From Zea mays (taxonomy: Eukaryota; Streptophyta; Magnoliopsida; Poales; Poaceae): a stretch of 64,000 nt of DNA. Below the pieces are notes generated by a model. That model had not been told where the DNA came from. It saw only the letters and a program-made list of their open reading frames with translations, and did not search any database. This document shows positions 31,891 to 42,331 of this stretch, piece after piece. The position numbers and the translations under genes are program-made. Where the stretch lies: positions 199,284,566-199,348,565 of the forward strand of contig NC_050096.1 in assembly GCF_902167145.1 (NCBI RefSeq), read 5' to 3'. Position 1 is the first letter of the stretch; every line of letters begins with the position of its first letter.

Positions 31891-32710
31891 CAAAGGCTGC
31901 TCGCTTCCATGAGTAACAGTGACGTATCGGCCACTCCTTTCCTGTTGTGTTCCCTTCTCTTGTGAGAAGAAGGTAATCCTGGGCCTCCTGGGCCATTTGC
32001 TCTGCTCTCGATTCTGCTTGGCTGGTAGGCGCGTGTGGATCGAAACAAGAATATTCCCTGTTGAAGGGGTGACGGAAGGTAGCGGGGTAAATTGGATGCG
32101 TATGTATGGGCCGCGTGTGGGCCCAGCAAGGAACTTGCTGCTCTAGTTCCTGTCGCGATCCATCGTCGTGGTCGTGGGTTAACCTTGTTGTTTTGTTACT
32201 ATTGCATCGCAAGCTGGAGGGCACCATGTATCTGGATATATATGGTGGGTGTGTGCCATCCCTGATCCATCAATCCATGCATGCATGTATTCTGGATATC
32301 CATGCATGCATGCATATATATCGCCAGGTACACTGCAAGGTACATCGACGACGACGATATGATCGAGTATCTTGCGTGCACTGCTGGTGGCAGCTAGCAC
32401 CGTGGATCGTACTCGTACGTACGTCGGCCGGCCGGACGTGCTCTGATGATCCGGTGGCAGTACCATGGACGTAGCTGGTAGCCTGGTAGGCCATGCGACC
32501 TATCTAGTCTAGCTCGATCGGTCCCACTCCCACCCGTACCCACCTACACCTATCCGATCGATGGCCCATCAGGTCGTGATCGACTGCACCACCACTGCCG
32601 CCCGGGCCGCGGGCCAGGGTCACCCGGCCCCACCAGGCACCAACGCAACGCAACTGATCTATCGTCATTGACACAATGGTGTCGTCGGTCCTGCCGTCGT
32701 TCATGTAGCT
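31891..32710. other. Low-copy non-coding region
   Basis: No gene is recognised. CATGCATG and GGCCGG runs near 32275-32315 and 32420-32440 resemble promoter-type low-copy DNA. Several overlapping short frames on both strands have no recognisable similarity. Confidence 0.45.
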
Positions 32711-32713
32711 TAC

Positions 32714-32944
32714 GGGGTGTTTGGTTACACCCCGCTAAAATTTAGCTCCTGTCCCATCGAATATTTAAACCTCCGTTCCGGGTATTAAATGTAGTCGAAT
32801 TATAAAACTAATTTGTCAGCCGAAGATTAAAAGACGAGACGAATCTAGTCCAGTTGATTGGGTCTATATTTTATACTCCTATTTAAAAATCAAACGCTTG
32901 ATGTGACCCGGACTAAACTTTAGCAGGAGCAACCAAACACCCCC
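32714..32944. mobile_element. Tourist-like MITE (PIF/Harbinger type), 231 bp
   Basis: Ends are CGGGGTGTTTGGTT on the left and AACCAAACACCCCC on the right, followed inward by matched GCTAAA / TTTAGC blocks. Direct TTA copies lie at 32711-32713 and 32945-32947. The internal sequence is AT-rich with no coding capacity. This end sequence is a common grass Tourist type. Confidence 0.88.
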
Positions 32945-32947
32945 TTA

Positions 32948-34092
32948 ATCTGCTGCTGCAGTGCACAATGCAACGCAACAGCTAGCAATACTAGCTGTCT
33001 AGCTTAGTGCTACGGGAGCATGCATGCACGCGCGCGCGCGGTGCTAGTTGGTAGTTGCTACTAGACCTGCTTGGAGTCACACAGGCCTGCAGCCTGCTAC
33101 GATGGCTCGCTGTACTCCCGGCACCCGACACCCAGCCGGCTCGATCGCCGTGGAGCTCTTGCTGGCTCGCCGCGGCTGCTGACTTGCTGTGCTTGGGTAA
33201 ACCCAGCGCCGTCAGCAGCAGCCCGCGCTCGAGCCGCTCACCCGGCCAGGCGCCCACCGCCCACGCGACGAAGCCATCCGCAGAGGATTTGGAGTGGAGA
33301 GACAAACAACCGGCGGGACGGGAATGCATGCTGATGCTGCTACTGACACAGTAGCACTGCGACTTCAGGATCTGCTACGGCGCATGGGCCATGCGGCATG
33401 CCCTCAGCACATTCAACAACGTGCCGGTGCCACTTGGGTTTCAGCAGCTCCCTCCATCTCCCTTTTGTTCAATCCGCAGCAATTCCTTCCGCTTGTGCGA
33501 TGTGCCAACATTGCATTCGTGGTCTTGCACTTTTCAGACCCTATCTTCATATCCTGCAAAAAAAATTCCTAACCAATTCCCGAGCATAATATGATTCCTG
33601 TACGCTAGCAGGTATACCTAGATCTGCGATGCAACAATGCCGAGCATACATACCAAGTTTCCAGGTGCTTTCACCCAAAGCACAGCAGCGTTGTGGCAAA
33701 CCAAGCACAGCATTCGTCGCAACCTGCTAATAATATAGTTATATACATATACATTATCCAGACCTGTCGGGAGCTTAGGCTCGTCGGCTACTTCATTTTG
33801 TTGAAACACACACCCAAACAGACAAACAAGCAAAACAAAACAAGCCAAACCAAAAACAAAAAAAAAACAACCACAGCAGGGATCTGGTGATCTACCAGGC
33901 ATGAGATGAGACTACAGCAGCAAGCTTGTGTTTCGGATTACAAAATGATCCAGGGCCTTGCCCTGGCACACGTGGTAATAAACACATGGCAGTTCACTTC
34001 GAGACGACATCGCCACCAGCACCCACCTCGAGACACAACCGAAACACACCGTAGTTCCTCTCCTTTTTTTTTTCCCCCGCCTTTTTGTCAGG
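32948..34092. other. Low-copy region including the 3' untranslated region of the acyltransferase gene
   Basis: No additional gene is supported. The part nearest 34092 should hold the 3' untranslated region and polyadenylation site of the minus-strand gene. I cannot place the end exactly, because no clear AATAAA is seen on that strand. CGCGCGCG and CATGCATG runs occur near 33020-33040. Frames around 33055-33354 are GC-rich overlaps and not convincing. Confidence 0.45.
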
Positions 34093-37000
34093 CTAACGTG
34101 TGCCACTCCAGGGGACATGGTTGCTATCTTCGGCGGTATGGACAGTAGCCATTTGCAGCGCCGACGCTTCACTCGCATCGCCTCCTCTCTGAACCCAACT
34201 TGACTGCCTCGAGTGCATGCCAGTTCGCCCTTCCACAAACTCTGCTGGGAGATCTCTGCTCAGATCTGGGGATGCGTGGGCTACTCTGCCCTCTTTCTCG
34301 TCAAACATGCCCCCGAACCCTGCTTCCAAGTCCCTGATATCAGCTGCCGTCCTTGGCTCGTCCCAAGGTACTACTGGCTTCCTGCCCATCTCAAGCTCTC
34401 CGATGGTTGGCTTGCCCATGCTGGGGCTCATGAAACCCCTAGACTGTGAGCGTGTTTGCTGCAGCCCTTGCTCTACTGTCACCCTTGCCCGGAAATTGTT
34501 CTTCGAAGGGGGGATAGCGGTGCAGAATATCTCTAGAAAATTGTTCAGAGTACCTCTGTTATATGGATTATCGCGCCGGTCATAGCGATACCTGAAATTC
34601 TCGTATGTTGTCTACAAGGAAAAATGGGTGAAGGATTAAGCTACTGAACTGCAGTTGCAGCATCAATGACATAAGAAATTAAGAACTGGAATCAATGTTG
34701 GACCTACCTGGTTAGTGCCCATCAGGTACAAATGGAAGACAGATAAACCACCCACAAACCATACACAAAGAAAACAGTAGATAATCAGAACAATTGATGC
34801 TGGTGTCTTCAACAAGGCCTTCCAAATTGACAAGTGCTCAGCTGCTCTAATCTTGATCACATACACCCAACAGAAGGCAAATACATACAGGCAGAGCAAT
34901 GTTGTCGAGGATACAAACATATAGAAGAACCGATAATTACGCTGCACAAATACATTGATGGTCAGTCTTAACAAAATAGAAAGTTAGTCAACATTCAAAA
35001 AAAATGTACCCAGAAATAGTAGCTCTAAATATCAATTCAAGTAATATGAGGACGCCTATGAAACACCTAGTAATCTTGTGTAACTTACCAGTCCTATGCA
35101 CTGGCCGACCCATGGACAGTGATGATCAAACCGTTCCACACAGTTATTGCAAATGGAACAGTGTGAGCATCGAGGTGGTCGGTACAACATGCAAGTATCA
35201 CAGTATTTTACCCGTACACTGATCCCATTTACAACAACTTCCTTTGTGCGAGGCAAACGAAATTGTTGTGGAGTCTGAACACCTGTATCATTGATCCCAT
35301 CAATGGATTCAGGTTCAGGAGGATGAGTATTCCGAGGTATTATACCAGGATCTCTACCAGAGGTACAAAGAAGCAGCGTCAAATCCTGGTAAAAGAAAAC
35401 ATGTTCAGCTATACATACACTTACAAAGTGCAGATTCCCTTGAAAATAGTAAGTACAAGCTTAATGACAAATGTGCAGATAAGCAAGCACATGAAAATTG
35501 TTTTTTAGGGGAGAAGTAATGGCTAACAATCAATTTCTTAAGGTAAGTAGTAATTATGTGAATTAGCAATGCAGTAGTATGCTTACATAAACAGTGAAGA
35601 CAACCACTACTACCATCACTGAGATTCCCCAGCTATCGGGGAAATCATTTATGAGATGCCTTGCGACGAACACACAGAAGACAACCACTGGTGCGATGAT
35701 GAGGAACATAGTGAGAAACACAGATCTCACATCAGGCCCAAATATGAATCTTCCCTGCAAGAAGAATTCCTGCAAACGGCAAAGACGCAAATGTGAAAAG
35801 CCATCAACGAAGCCCAAAAAACATACTTGCAAGAAAACGCAGTAAATATGAAATACTTGTTTGCACAAAATTCAGATTTTCTTCAGAAAAGTATATGCGC
35901 ATTCTGGCAATGGGATGATCATCTAGCAAGGGTTGAGAACCCAAAATAAAGGGAAAAAATCTCTTCCCAGTTAAGCTTGATAAGGGTTGCAGGATGCAAT
36001 TGAGCTATGAAAGATACACAAGTATATTTTTAAACTTGTGAAAACACATACTTTCAAGCCAAAAGTACATGGAATCAAACAAATATAAATACATCATGAT
36101 GCCACCACCACTCATAAAAATACTAGCATAGCCAGAAAACTATTGATTCCACGGTAGACGCATGGGTCAATTTCAAACAATGCCAAATGAAATGATCAAG
36201 GAAAATGTATACAACTGCAACAGAAGATTTGAAGCGTATAAAACAGAATAGGTATGCATCCATAGACTTCCGATTCCGATGGACGTGCCCCAATCCAGTG
36301 AACTCATGTGTCTCATACCTGCCTGGATCGTGCAGTCGGTTATCTGCTTATTTTTTTGTTTCTAATTGCTGGCGCTGGCAATATGCTGACGAAGGGATCA
36401 AGGTACAACAAAGGTTGATTAGAGTTCACATGACCACTAAGAAACAGTGACCCAAATTGAGCTTTTCAAGTTGCAGGCTTCATCCTATAGCTTGATACTT
36501 TTGTCTAGATGTCAATTCCATTTTTCACCAAAAAAGCCTCATAAGACGTTTCAAATCCCTACAAGCTAGGCACTATAATGAAGATCCAATGTATACATTA
36601 CAGGCCGATGTCATCGTTAAATCACAGATGGTGTACCGGTAGTCCGGTACAAAACAATCCCAACTGAATTCACTCAAAGAATAATTCCTCTCATATAACT
36701 AAAAACAATACGTACATCATGACTCTGAAAGCTTATCACAACGATAGGGTAGTAATAGCTATATTAGTGAATGGGTAAACCATAGTCACAAAAGTTTTTT
36801 TATAGGATACAAGGACGCCACGGACACACACCACACTACACGAACACACACTCCGTGGGCGTCCAACACAACGTGCATTAGAAAGGGACTGAGAAGGCTA
36901 GACCTCTCAAGTGCATGGGAAACACGCAATACCACTGAACGCTTTTGCGTGTATAAAGAGGAAAAAACCCCAAGGTGAGGGACACGGGTTGATTCTGGGA

Positions 37001-37662
37001 ATCGAACTCGGCCCGGCTGGCTGTGCTACAACAGCGCTAGCCACCCAGGCTATGCCCGGTCCTCATAGTCACAAAAGTTGATGAGTCAACAGGGTTGAGG
37101 AATGTGGTAACGTTATTTGCGAGAGGTTTTTAAGGCACATTCGAAAATAACCAGAGTATCTAGGACAAGGGTCTCACTGCCTTAATCTCGGTTTTATGTG
37201 ACTATGGGTATAACTACGTGTGTGCTTTATAATAAGGACCTACATTTCAAAGGAAGCTAAGAGTTGACAGAACCGTCCATGGCCTGAGCTACTAGCAGTG
37301 ACTATTCAATGTGCCAAAAACATAATATTATGAAAGCACACAAAATCCCCACCCTTCCCTTCTGTTCCACCCTGCATATCGGGACTTGCAGAACAGGAGC
37401 TACTGCAGCAACATGGAGCAGGCCCGTAAATAAGTAAATTCCCTAATCAAGCAATTGCCCGCACAATCGGGGCAGCACGAGCAGCAGGTACGGGGCGAAA
37501 TCAGCAGTTACAATCCCATCAACGTCGCACGGACCACTGCGGCCAGATGGGGAGAGAAAAGGAGGGTGGCAGGTAGAGATTCCTTACGTTGCTTCCCCGC
37601 CAGACCTGGTAAACCCTAGGCTGCTCGCCGGCGCCGCCGGTGGGCGGCGGCGGCACGTACAT
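34093..37662 (-). CDS. Protein S-acyltransferase (DHHC-CRD palmitoyltransferase), 435 aa, five exons
   Basis: This enzyme attaches palmitate or similar acyl chains to cysteines of membrane-associated proteins. It sits in the plasma or endomembranes. Exons on the minus strand are 37662-37588, 35769-35587, 35385-35089, 34941-34708 and 34611-34093. All introns are GT-AG and all exon lengths are multiples of three. Residues 26-86 hold a first membrane span ([13 protein letters not shown]) and lead into a second ending about residue 92. The cysteine-rich domain ([16 protein letters not shown]) leads to the catalytic DHHC at residues 173-176. Two more spans lie in exon 4 (about residues 190-215 and 232-256). 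The TTxE motif (TTYE) is at residues 264-267, spelled across the exon 4/5 junction. The tail is long, polar and cytosolic. Length and plan match the plant PAT5-9 group. This is the only intact host gene in the window. Confidence 0.93.
36797..37063 (-). mobile_element. tRNA-derived SINE in intron 1 of the acyltransferase gene, 267 bp
   Basis: It is flanked by a perfect 16-bp duplication CATAGTCACAAAAGTT at 36781-36796 and 37064-37079. On the minus strand it begins AGGACCGGGCATAGCC, has a box A-like TAGCCTGGGTGG (37052-37041) and box B GAGTTCGATTCC (37009-36998), and ends in a CCTATAAAAAAA tail. Split pol III promoter, A-rich tail and long duplication together define a tRNA-derived SINE. Its strand is the same as the host gene. 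Resemblance to known maize SINE families is likely but not checked. Confidence 0.9.
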
Positions 37663-38150
37663 CCCGACGGCGCAGGGGGCAGGTGGCCCGGATCAAGCTC
37701 CTACACCCTCCTCCTCTACGGCCGATTGCCACCCAAGCAGCCAGGCGGGGGTGCGGCGGCGTGGGACGGGGAGGAGGGAGGGAGAGGGGAAAGGTGGGTG
37801 GGAGAGCCTGGGGTCTGGGAGGGGAGCTAGCCTAGGGAGGTCTCCGGGTTAGGTCGCGGTCGCGGTCGCGGGTGGTGGGCTCTCTCCTCTCCTCCTCCCG
37901 TCCGTCCTCCACCTCCTCGCTCTGGGAGTTTGGCTTTGGGACGTGCGCGCTTGTCGTCTCCCGTCTCGTCCCGTCTGCGCGCAGCAGCAGGCCAGCAGTT
38001 GCCGTGGGCAGCGCGCGTCTGGCTCTCCCGGAGTGGTGGGCCCAGCTGATCATCTCGGGTCGTGGACCGGCTCTCCGCTCCCGCTACAGTTGGGCCTGGG
38101 CCGAGACACTATCTGCAACTGTTCTCCCTAAATTTTCCCCATAAATGTTA
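37663..38150 (-). promoter_or_regulatory. Presumed 5' untranslated region and promoter of the acyltransferase gene
   Basis: This GC-rich stretch lies directly upstream of the minus-strand start codon at 37662 and contains pyrimidine-rich runs (CTCTCCTCC near 37880 on the plus strand) and few transposon signatures. No TATA box could be assigned with confidence. The Harbinger element starts near its outer edge, so the gene's proximal promoter is probably short. Confidence 0.4.
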
Positions 38151-40268
38151 TTATATAGCCACGTCAGCAAAATTCTCTCTCCTATATTCACTCGTCTCAC
38201 AACCGTTCCCCTAAATTTTCCCCTATATATCCCTCTACTCATTAAATATACATTTCCATATAACTAACATAACCAACTTCAATTTCTATTTATTTTATAT
38301 GTTTTCATACGTTCGGCATTATGCGCTCGTTTTAAAAAAAATGAAAAAAAAATATTTTTATTTGTTTGTTTTCAATTACGGAAAAGATGTAATACAAGAT
38401 TTCAGTTTAAAATTAATTTCGTAATGGCAAACTTTACTTCTCCATAGTACTCCGTTATAACAATTTCACAAATATTTGTACGCAATATGATTTAACCACG
38501 CTTATGCTTGAATCATACTCGTTCAGTCGTACACAGGAAGCCACGCTTGTCTTCGACCGAAAGCCACGTTTCACTTACGTTGTAAGCCAAGGTTGGCTTC
38601 CGACGTAAGCCAGTAGCTTCTCCCTGAAGCCAAATTTCTCTCGTCTATATATATGTAATGTTTGTCTTCAAATATGTACTTACATATACCACTTGTTTCA
38701 CAAGTAAGCCGTTGCTCCAAATGTCTCCCAGTCGTAGGCAACATGATTCGGATTTAAGTGATAGTGACGACGAAACACTTCTGCTTGTTAATCTTCTTAC
38801 CCTCAACATTGAGGCTAGACGCCTTCACCGACGACGGTCCGGATTACCTCGCCGCGTCATTCGCAGGGATCATTTTGCTGGAGAAAACCTTATCCACCAT
38901 CACTACTTCGGGCTGAACCCGGTGTATCCATCGCACGTGTTTCGTAGAAGGTACGCACATCATGTAATTCTAAGAGGTTATGATAATTCCATAGTATTTA
39001 CCACGATCCTATGTTCTTTTCTTTAGGTTTCGCATGAGTAGGCCTCTGTTTCTCCGCATTTTGCAAGGACTTCAACAGCAGGATACATACTTTACACAAA
39101 GGGTTGACGCAACAGGCATGCCAGGACTCGGTCCCCTACAAAAAGTATGTGCGGCACTCGCATACTTGCATTTGGGTTACCTTCTGATGTGGTAGACGAG
39201 TACATTCAAATCGGGGAGTCTACAGCTAGAGAATGTCTTCATCATTTTTGTCGCGCAATCATAGAATATTTTAGTGCCTGGTATCTACGGACTCCTAATG
39301 AAGCTGACATAACACGTATCATGCACAGTAGCGAGTCAAGGGGTTTTCCTGGAATGTTGGGTTCCATAGATTGCATGCATTGGGAGTGGCGGAACTGTCC
39401 TACATCCTGGCGTGGTCAGTTTTGTGGTCGAAATGGTAGAGCGTCCATGATACTAGAGGTCGTAGCAACTTATGATCTATGGATTTGGCATGCATTTTTT
39501 GGCATGCCAGGGACAAACAATGACGTTAACGTGCTGCACCGATCACCAGTCTTCGACCCTTTGACAACTGGTCAAATGCCACCAGTCAATTACACAGTAA
39601 ATGGGCATGCTTACAACTTCGGATATTACTTAGCTGATGGTATTTACCCCAACTGGCCTACTTTTGTGAAAGCTATCAGACACCCGTATGAGGAAAAGAA
39701 AGTTTATTTCACACAAATGCAAGAGAGTTGCCGAAAAGATATTGAGCGTGCTTTCGGAGTTCTTCAAGCACGGTGGGCGGTGCTCCGTGGTCCAGCATAT
39801 GGTTGGGATCGCAATCGTTTAACAGAGATAATCACAGCTTGCATCATCATGCACAATATGATTGTGGAAGACGAAGGCCCTTTTGCTGCTAATACTGATT
39901 TCGGAGATAACACTTCAGGCATAGACGCATCTCAAATAATTGGAGAAGGAAGGGCGGAATGGGTCATTAACCACTTTGATCTTCGACGGCAAGATAGGTC
40001 GTGCTCACTCCAAAATGATCTTGTCGAGCATTTGTGGGCTCGACGTGGCACCATGTAAACGTGTCGTTTCATTCGTACGTTGTTTCAACTTCAAATCAGC
40101 TATTGTAATTCACTGTCATGTCGTACTTATGCGTCTTGCCATAAATAACCTCAATTATATGACTCGTGTTTGGGCTCCCTACATAATTATGTTTTACATA
40201 CAAAAATTGTTTGAACCATGTGGACCATATAAATGTAAAGCAGACCAATAATATGATTGTGTACCAAT
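38100..40268 (+). mobile_element. PIF/Harbinger element, left part; right end displaced by the Gypsy element
   Basis: It contains a Harbinger-type transposase gene (38721-40058). Upstream, two similar blocks, CTGCAACTGTTCTCCCTAAA (38116-38135) and CTCACAACCGTTCCCCTAAA (38195-38214), suggest element-specific terminal sequence, but I could not define an exact TIR. The 3' flank (40059-40268) is AT-rich and runs into the Gypsy LTR at 40269, so the right end should lie beyond the window, past the other Gypsy LTR. The second gene typical of the superfamily (a Myb-like protein) is not seen here. Confidence 0.6.
38721..40058 (+). pseudogene. PIF/Harbinger (HARBI1/ALP1-like) transposase, single-base frameshift
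   Basis: Exon 1 runs 38721-38950, a GT-AG intron 38951-39026, and exon 2 39027-40058. Exon 1 starts MSPSRRQHD and is acidic then basic. In exon 2 the DDE nuclease residues are visible: Asp in GSIDCMHWEW, Asp in GTNNDVNVL and Glu in RKDIERAFGVLQ, with the conserved LADGIYPNW between. Reading from exon 1, the frame breaks near 39157-39160, where one C appears to be missing in GCGGCACTCGCATA. After the shift the frame is open for about 300 residues. The protein would cut DNA at Harbinger ends. A real deletion and a sequencing error are both possible, as nothing else is damaged. Confidence 0.8.
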
Positions 40269-42331
40269 TGTCGGCGTCTCGAGACCGGGGGGTCCCTCAG
40301 GCCGACGAGTGAGTGTGCCGCGTGCCCCAGCCCAGATGGGTCGAGCGCGTGGGCGAGCGCGAAGGGGGGAAGCGAGGTGGCCGGAGACGGGCGTGAGAGA
40401 GGTGGAAATCCCGCGGCCTTCGTGTTCGTTCCGCGCCCAGGTCGGGTGCGCTTGCAGTAGGGGGTTACAAGCGTCCACGCGGGTGAGGGAAGCGAGCGGC
40501 CCCAAGAGAGCGCCTGCCCCGTCCTCGTCCCCGCGCGGCCAACCTTCTCTAAGAAGGCCCTGGTCCTTCCTTTTATAGGCGTAAGGAGAGGATCCAGGTG
40601 TACAATGGGGGTGTAGCAGAGTGCTACGTGTCTAGCGGGGGGAGAGCTAGCGCCCTAAGTACATGCCAATGTGGCAGCCGGAGAGATCTTGGCACCCAGC
40701 TGGTGGGATGTCGTGGCTGTCGGAGGAGCAACGGAGCCTGGCGGAGGGACAGTTGTCGGAGCGGTCGGGTCCTTGCTGACGTCCCCCTGCTTCCGTAAGG
40801 GAGCTGAGAGCCGCCGTCGTCACTGGGCTAGCGGGGCGCCATCATTGCCTATCTGGCGGAGCTAGCCAGATGGGACACCGGTCTTGTTCTCTGTGGCCCG
40901 AGTCGGCTCGGGGTAGAGTGATGATGGCGCTTCCTGTTGACGTGGCGGGCCTGTGCCCTAGGTCAGGCGACGTGGAGGCTCCTCCGAAGCCGGGGTCGAA
41001 TCTGTCTTCCATGGCCGAGGTCGAGCCCGAGCTCCTGGGTCGGGCGAGGCGGAGGTTGTTCGGTAGAGGCCAGGGCGGAGTCCGAGCCCTGGGGTCGGGC
41101 GAAGCGGAGTTCGTCGTCTTCTGGGGCTGAGCCCGAGTCCGAGCCCTGGGTCGGGCGGAGCGGAGTTCGTCGTCTTCCGGGGCCTTAGCCTGAGTCCGAG
41201 CCCTGGGTCGGGCGGAGCGGAGTTCGCCGTCTTCCGGGGCCTTAGCCCGTGTCCGAGCCCTGGGTCGGGCGGAGCGGAGTTCGCCGTCTTCCGGGGCCTT
41301 AGCCCGAGTCCGAGCCCTGGGTCGGGCGGAGCGGAGTTCGCCGTCTTCCGGGGCCTTAGCCCGAGTCCGAGCCCTGGGTCGGGCGGAGTTCGCCGTCTTC
41401 CGGGGCTTTAGCCCGAGTCCGAGCCCTAGGTCGGGCGGAGCGGAGTTCGCCGTCTTCCGGGGATTTAGCCCGAGTCCGAGCCCTGGGTCGGGCGGAGCGG
41501 AGTTCGCCGTCTTCCGGGGCCTTAGCCCGAGTCCGAGCCCTGGGTCGGGCGGAGCGGAGTTCGCCGTCTTCAGGGGCCTTAGCCCGAGTCCGAGCCCTGG
41601 GTCGGGCGGAGTTCGCCGTCTTCCGGGGCTTTAGCCCGAGTCCGAGCCCTGGGTCGGGCGGAGCGGAGTTCGCCGTCTTCCGGGGCTTTAGCCCGAGTCC
41701 GAGCCCTGGGTCGGGCGGAGCGGAGTTCGCCGTCTTCCGGGGCTTTAGCCCGAGTCCGAGCCCTGGGTCGGGCGGAGCGGAGTTCGCCGTCTTCCGGGGC
41801 TGAGCCCGAGTCTGAGCCCTGGGTCGGGCGGAGCTTCCTATGGCGCCTTTGGCAAGGCCTGACTGCCTGTCAGTCTCACTATGTCAAGTGGCACTGCAGT
41901 CGGAGTGGCGCAGGCGGTGCTGTCCTTCTGTCAGACCAGTCAGTGGAGCGGCGAAGTGACGGCGGTCACTTCGGCTCTGCCGGAGGGCGCGTGTCAGGAT
42001 AAAGGTGTCAGGCCACCTTTGCGTTAAATGCTCCTGCGACTCGGTTGGTCGGCGCGGCGATTTAGTCAGGGTTGCTTCTTAGCGAAGGCAAGGCCTCGGG
42101 CGAGCCGGAGATGTGTCCGCCGTTAAAGGGTGGGCCTCGGGCGAGACAGAAACCCCTCGGGGTCGGCTGCCCTTGCCCGAGGCTAGGCTCGGGCGAGGCG
42201 TGATCGAGTCGCTCGTATGGACTGATCCCTGACTTAATCGCACCCATCAGGCCTCTGCAGCTTTATGCTGATGGGGGTTACCAGCTGAGAATTAGGCGTC
42301 TTGAGGGTACCCCTAATTATGGTCCCCGACA
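40269..42331 (-). repeat. Gypsy 3' LTR (2,063 bp)
   Basis: It is bounded by TGTCGGCGTC and GGTCCCCGACA on the plus strand. It holds an internal tandem array (41085-41830). Comparison with the right LTR shows scattered substitutions, mostly transitions, and one repeat unit more than its partner. Confidence 0.9.
41085..41830. repeat. 57-bp tandem repeats within the Gypsy 3' LTR (about 14 copies)
   Basis: The unit contains GAGCCCTGGGTCGGGCGGAG, GTTCGCCGTCTTCCGGGG and CTTAGCCCGAGTCC. Most units are 57 bp. Some lack a CGGAG pentamer and are 52 bp. The matching array in the right LTR (about 62930-63625) has 13 copies. Confidence 0.9.

Noticed and set aside
33055..33354. Overlapping frames of about 90-110 residues between the second MITE and the acyltransferase gene
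   Set aside because: They overlap on both strands, lack domains and splice signals, and reflect local GC richness.
41085..41830. Regular repeats that might suggest a CRISPR array
   Set aside because: They are contiguous tandem units without unique spacers, in a plant LTR.
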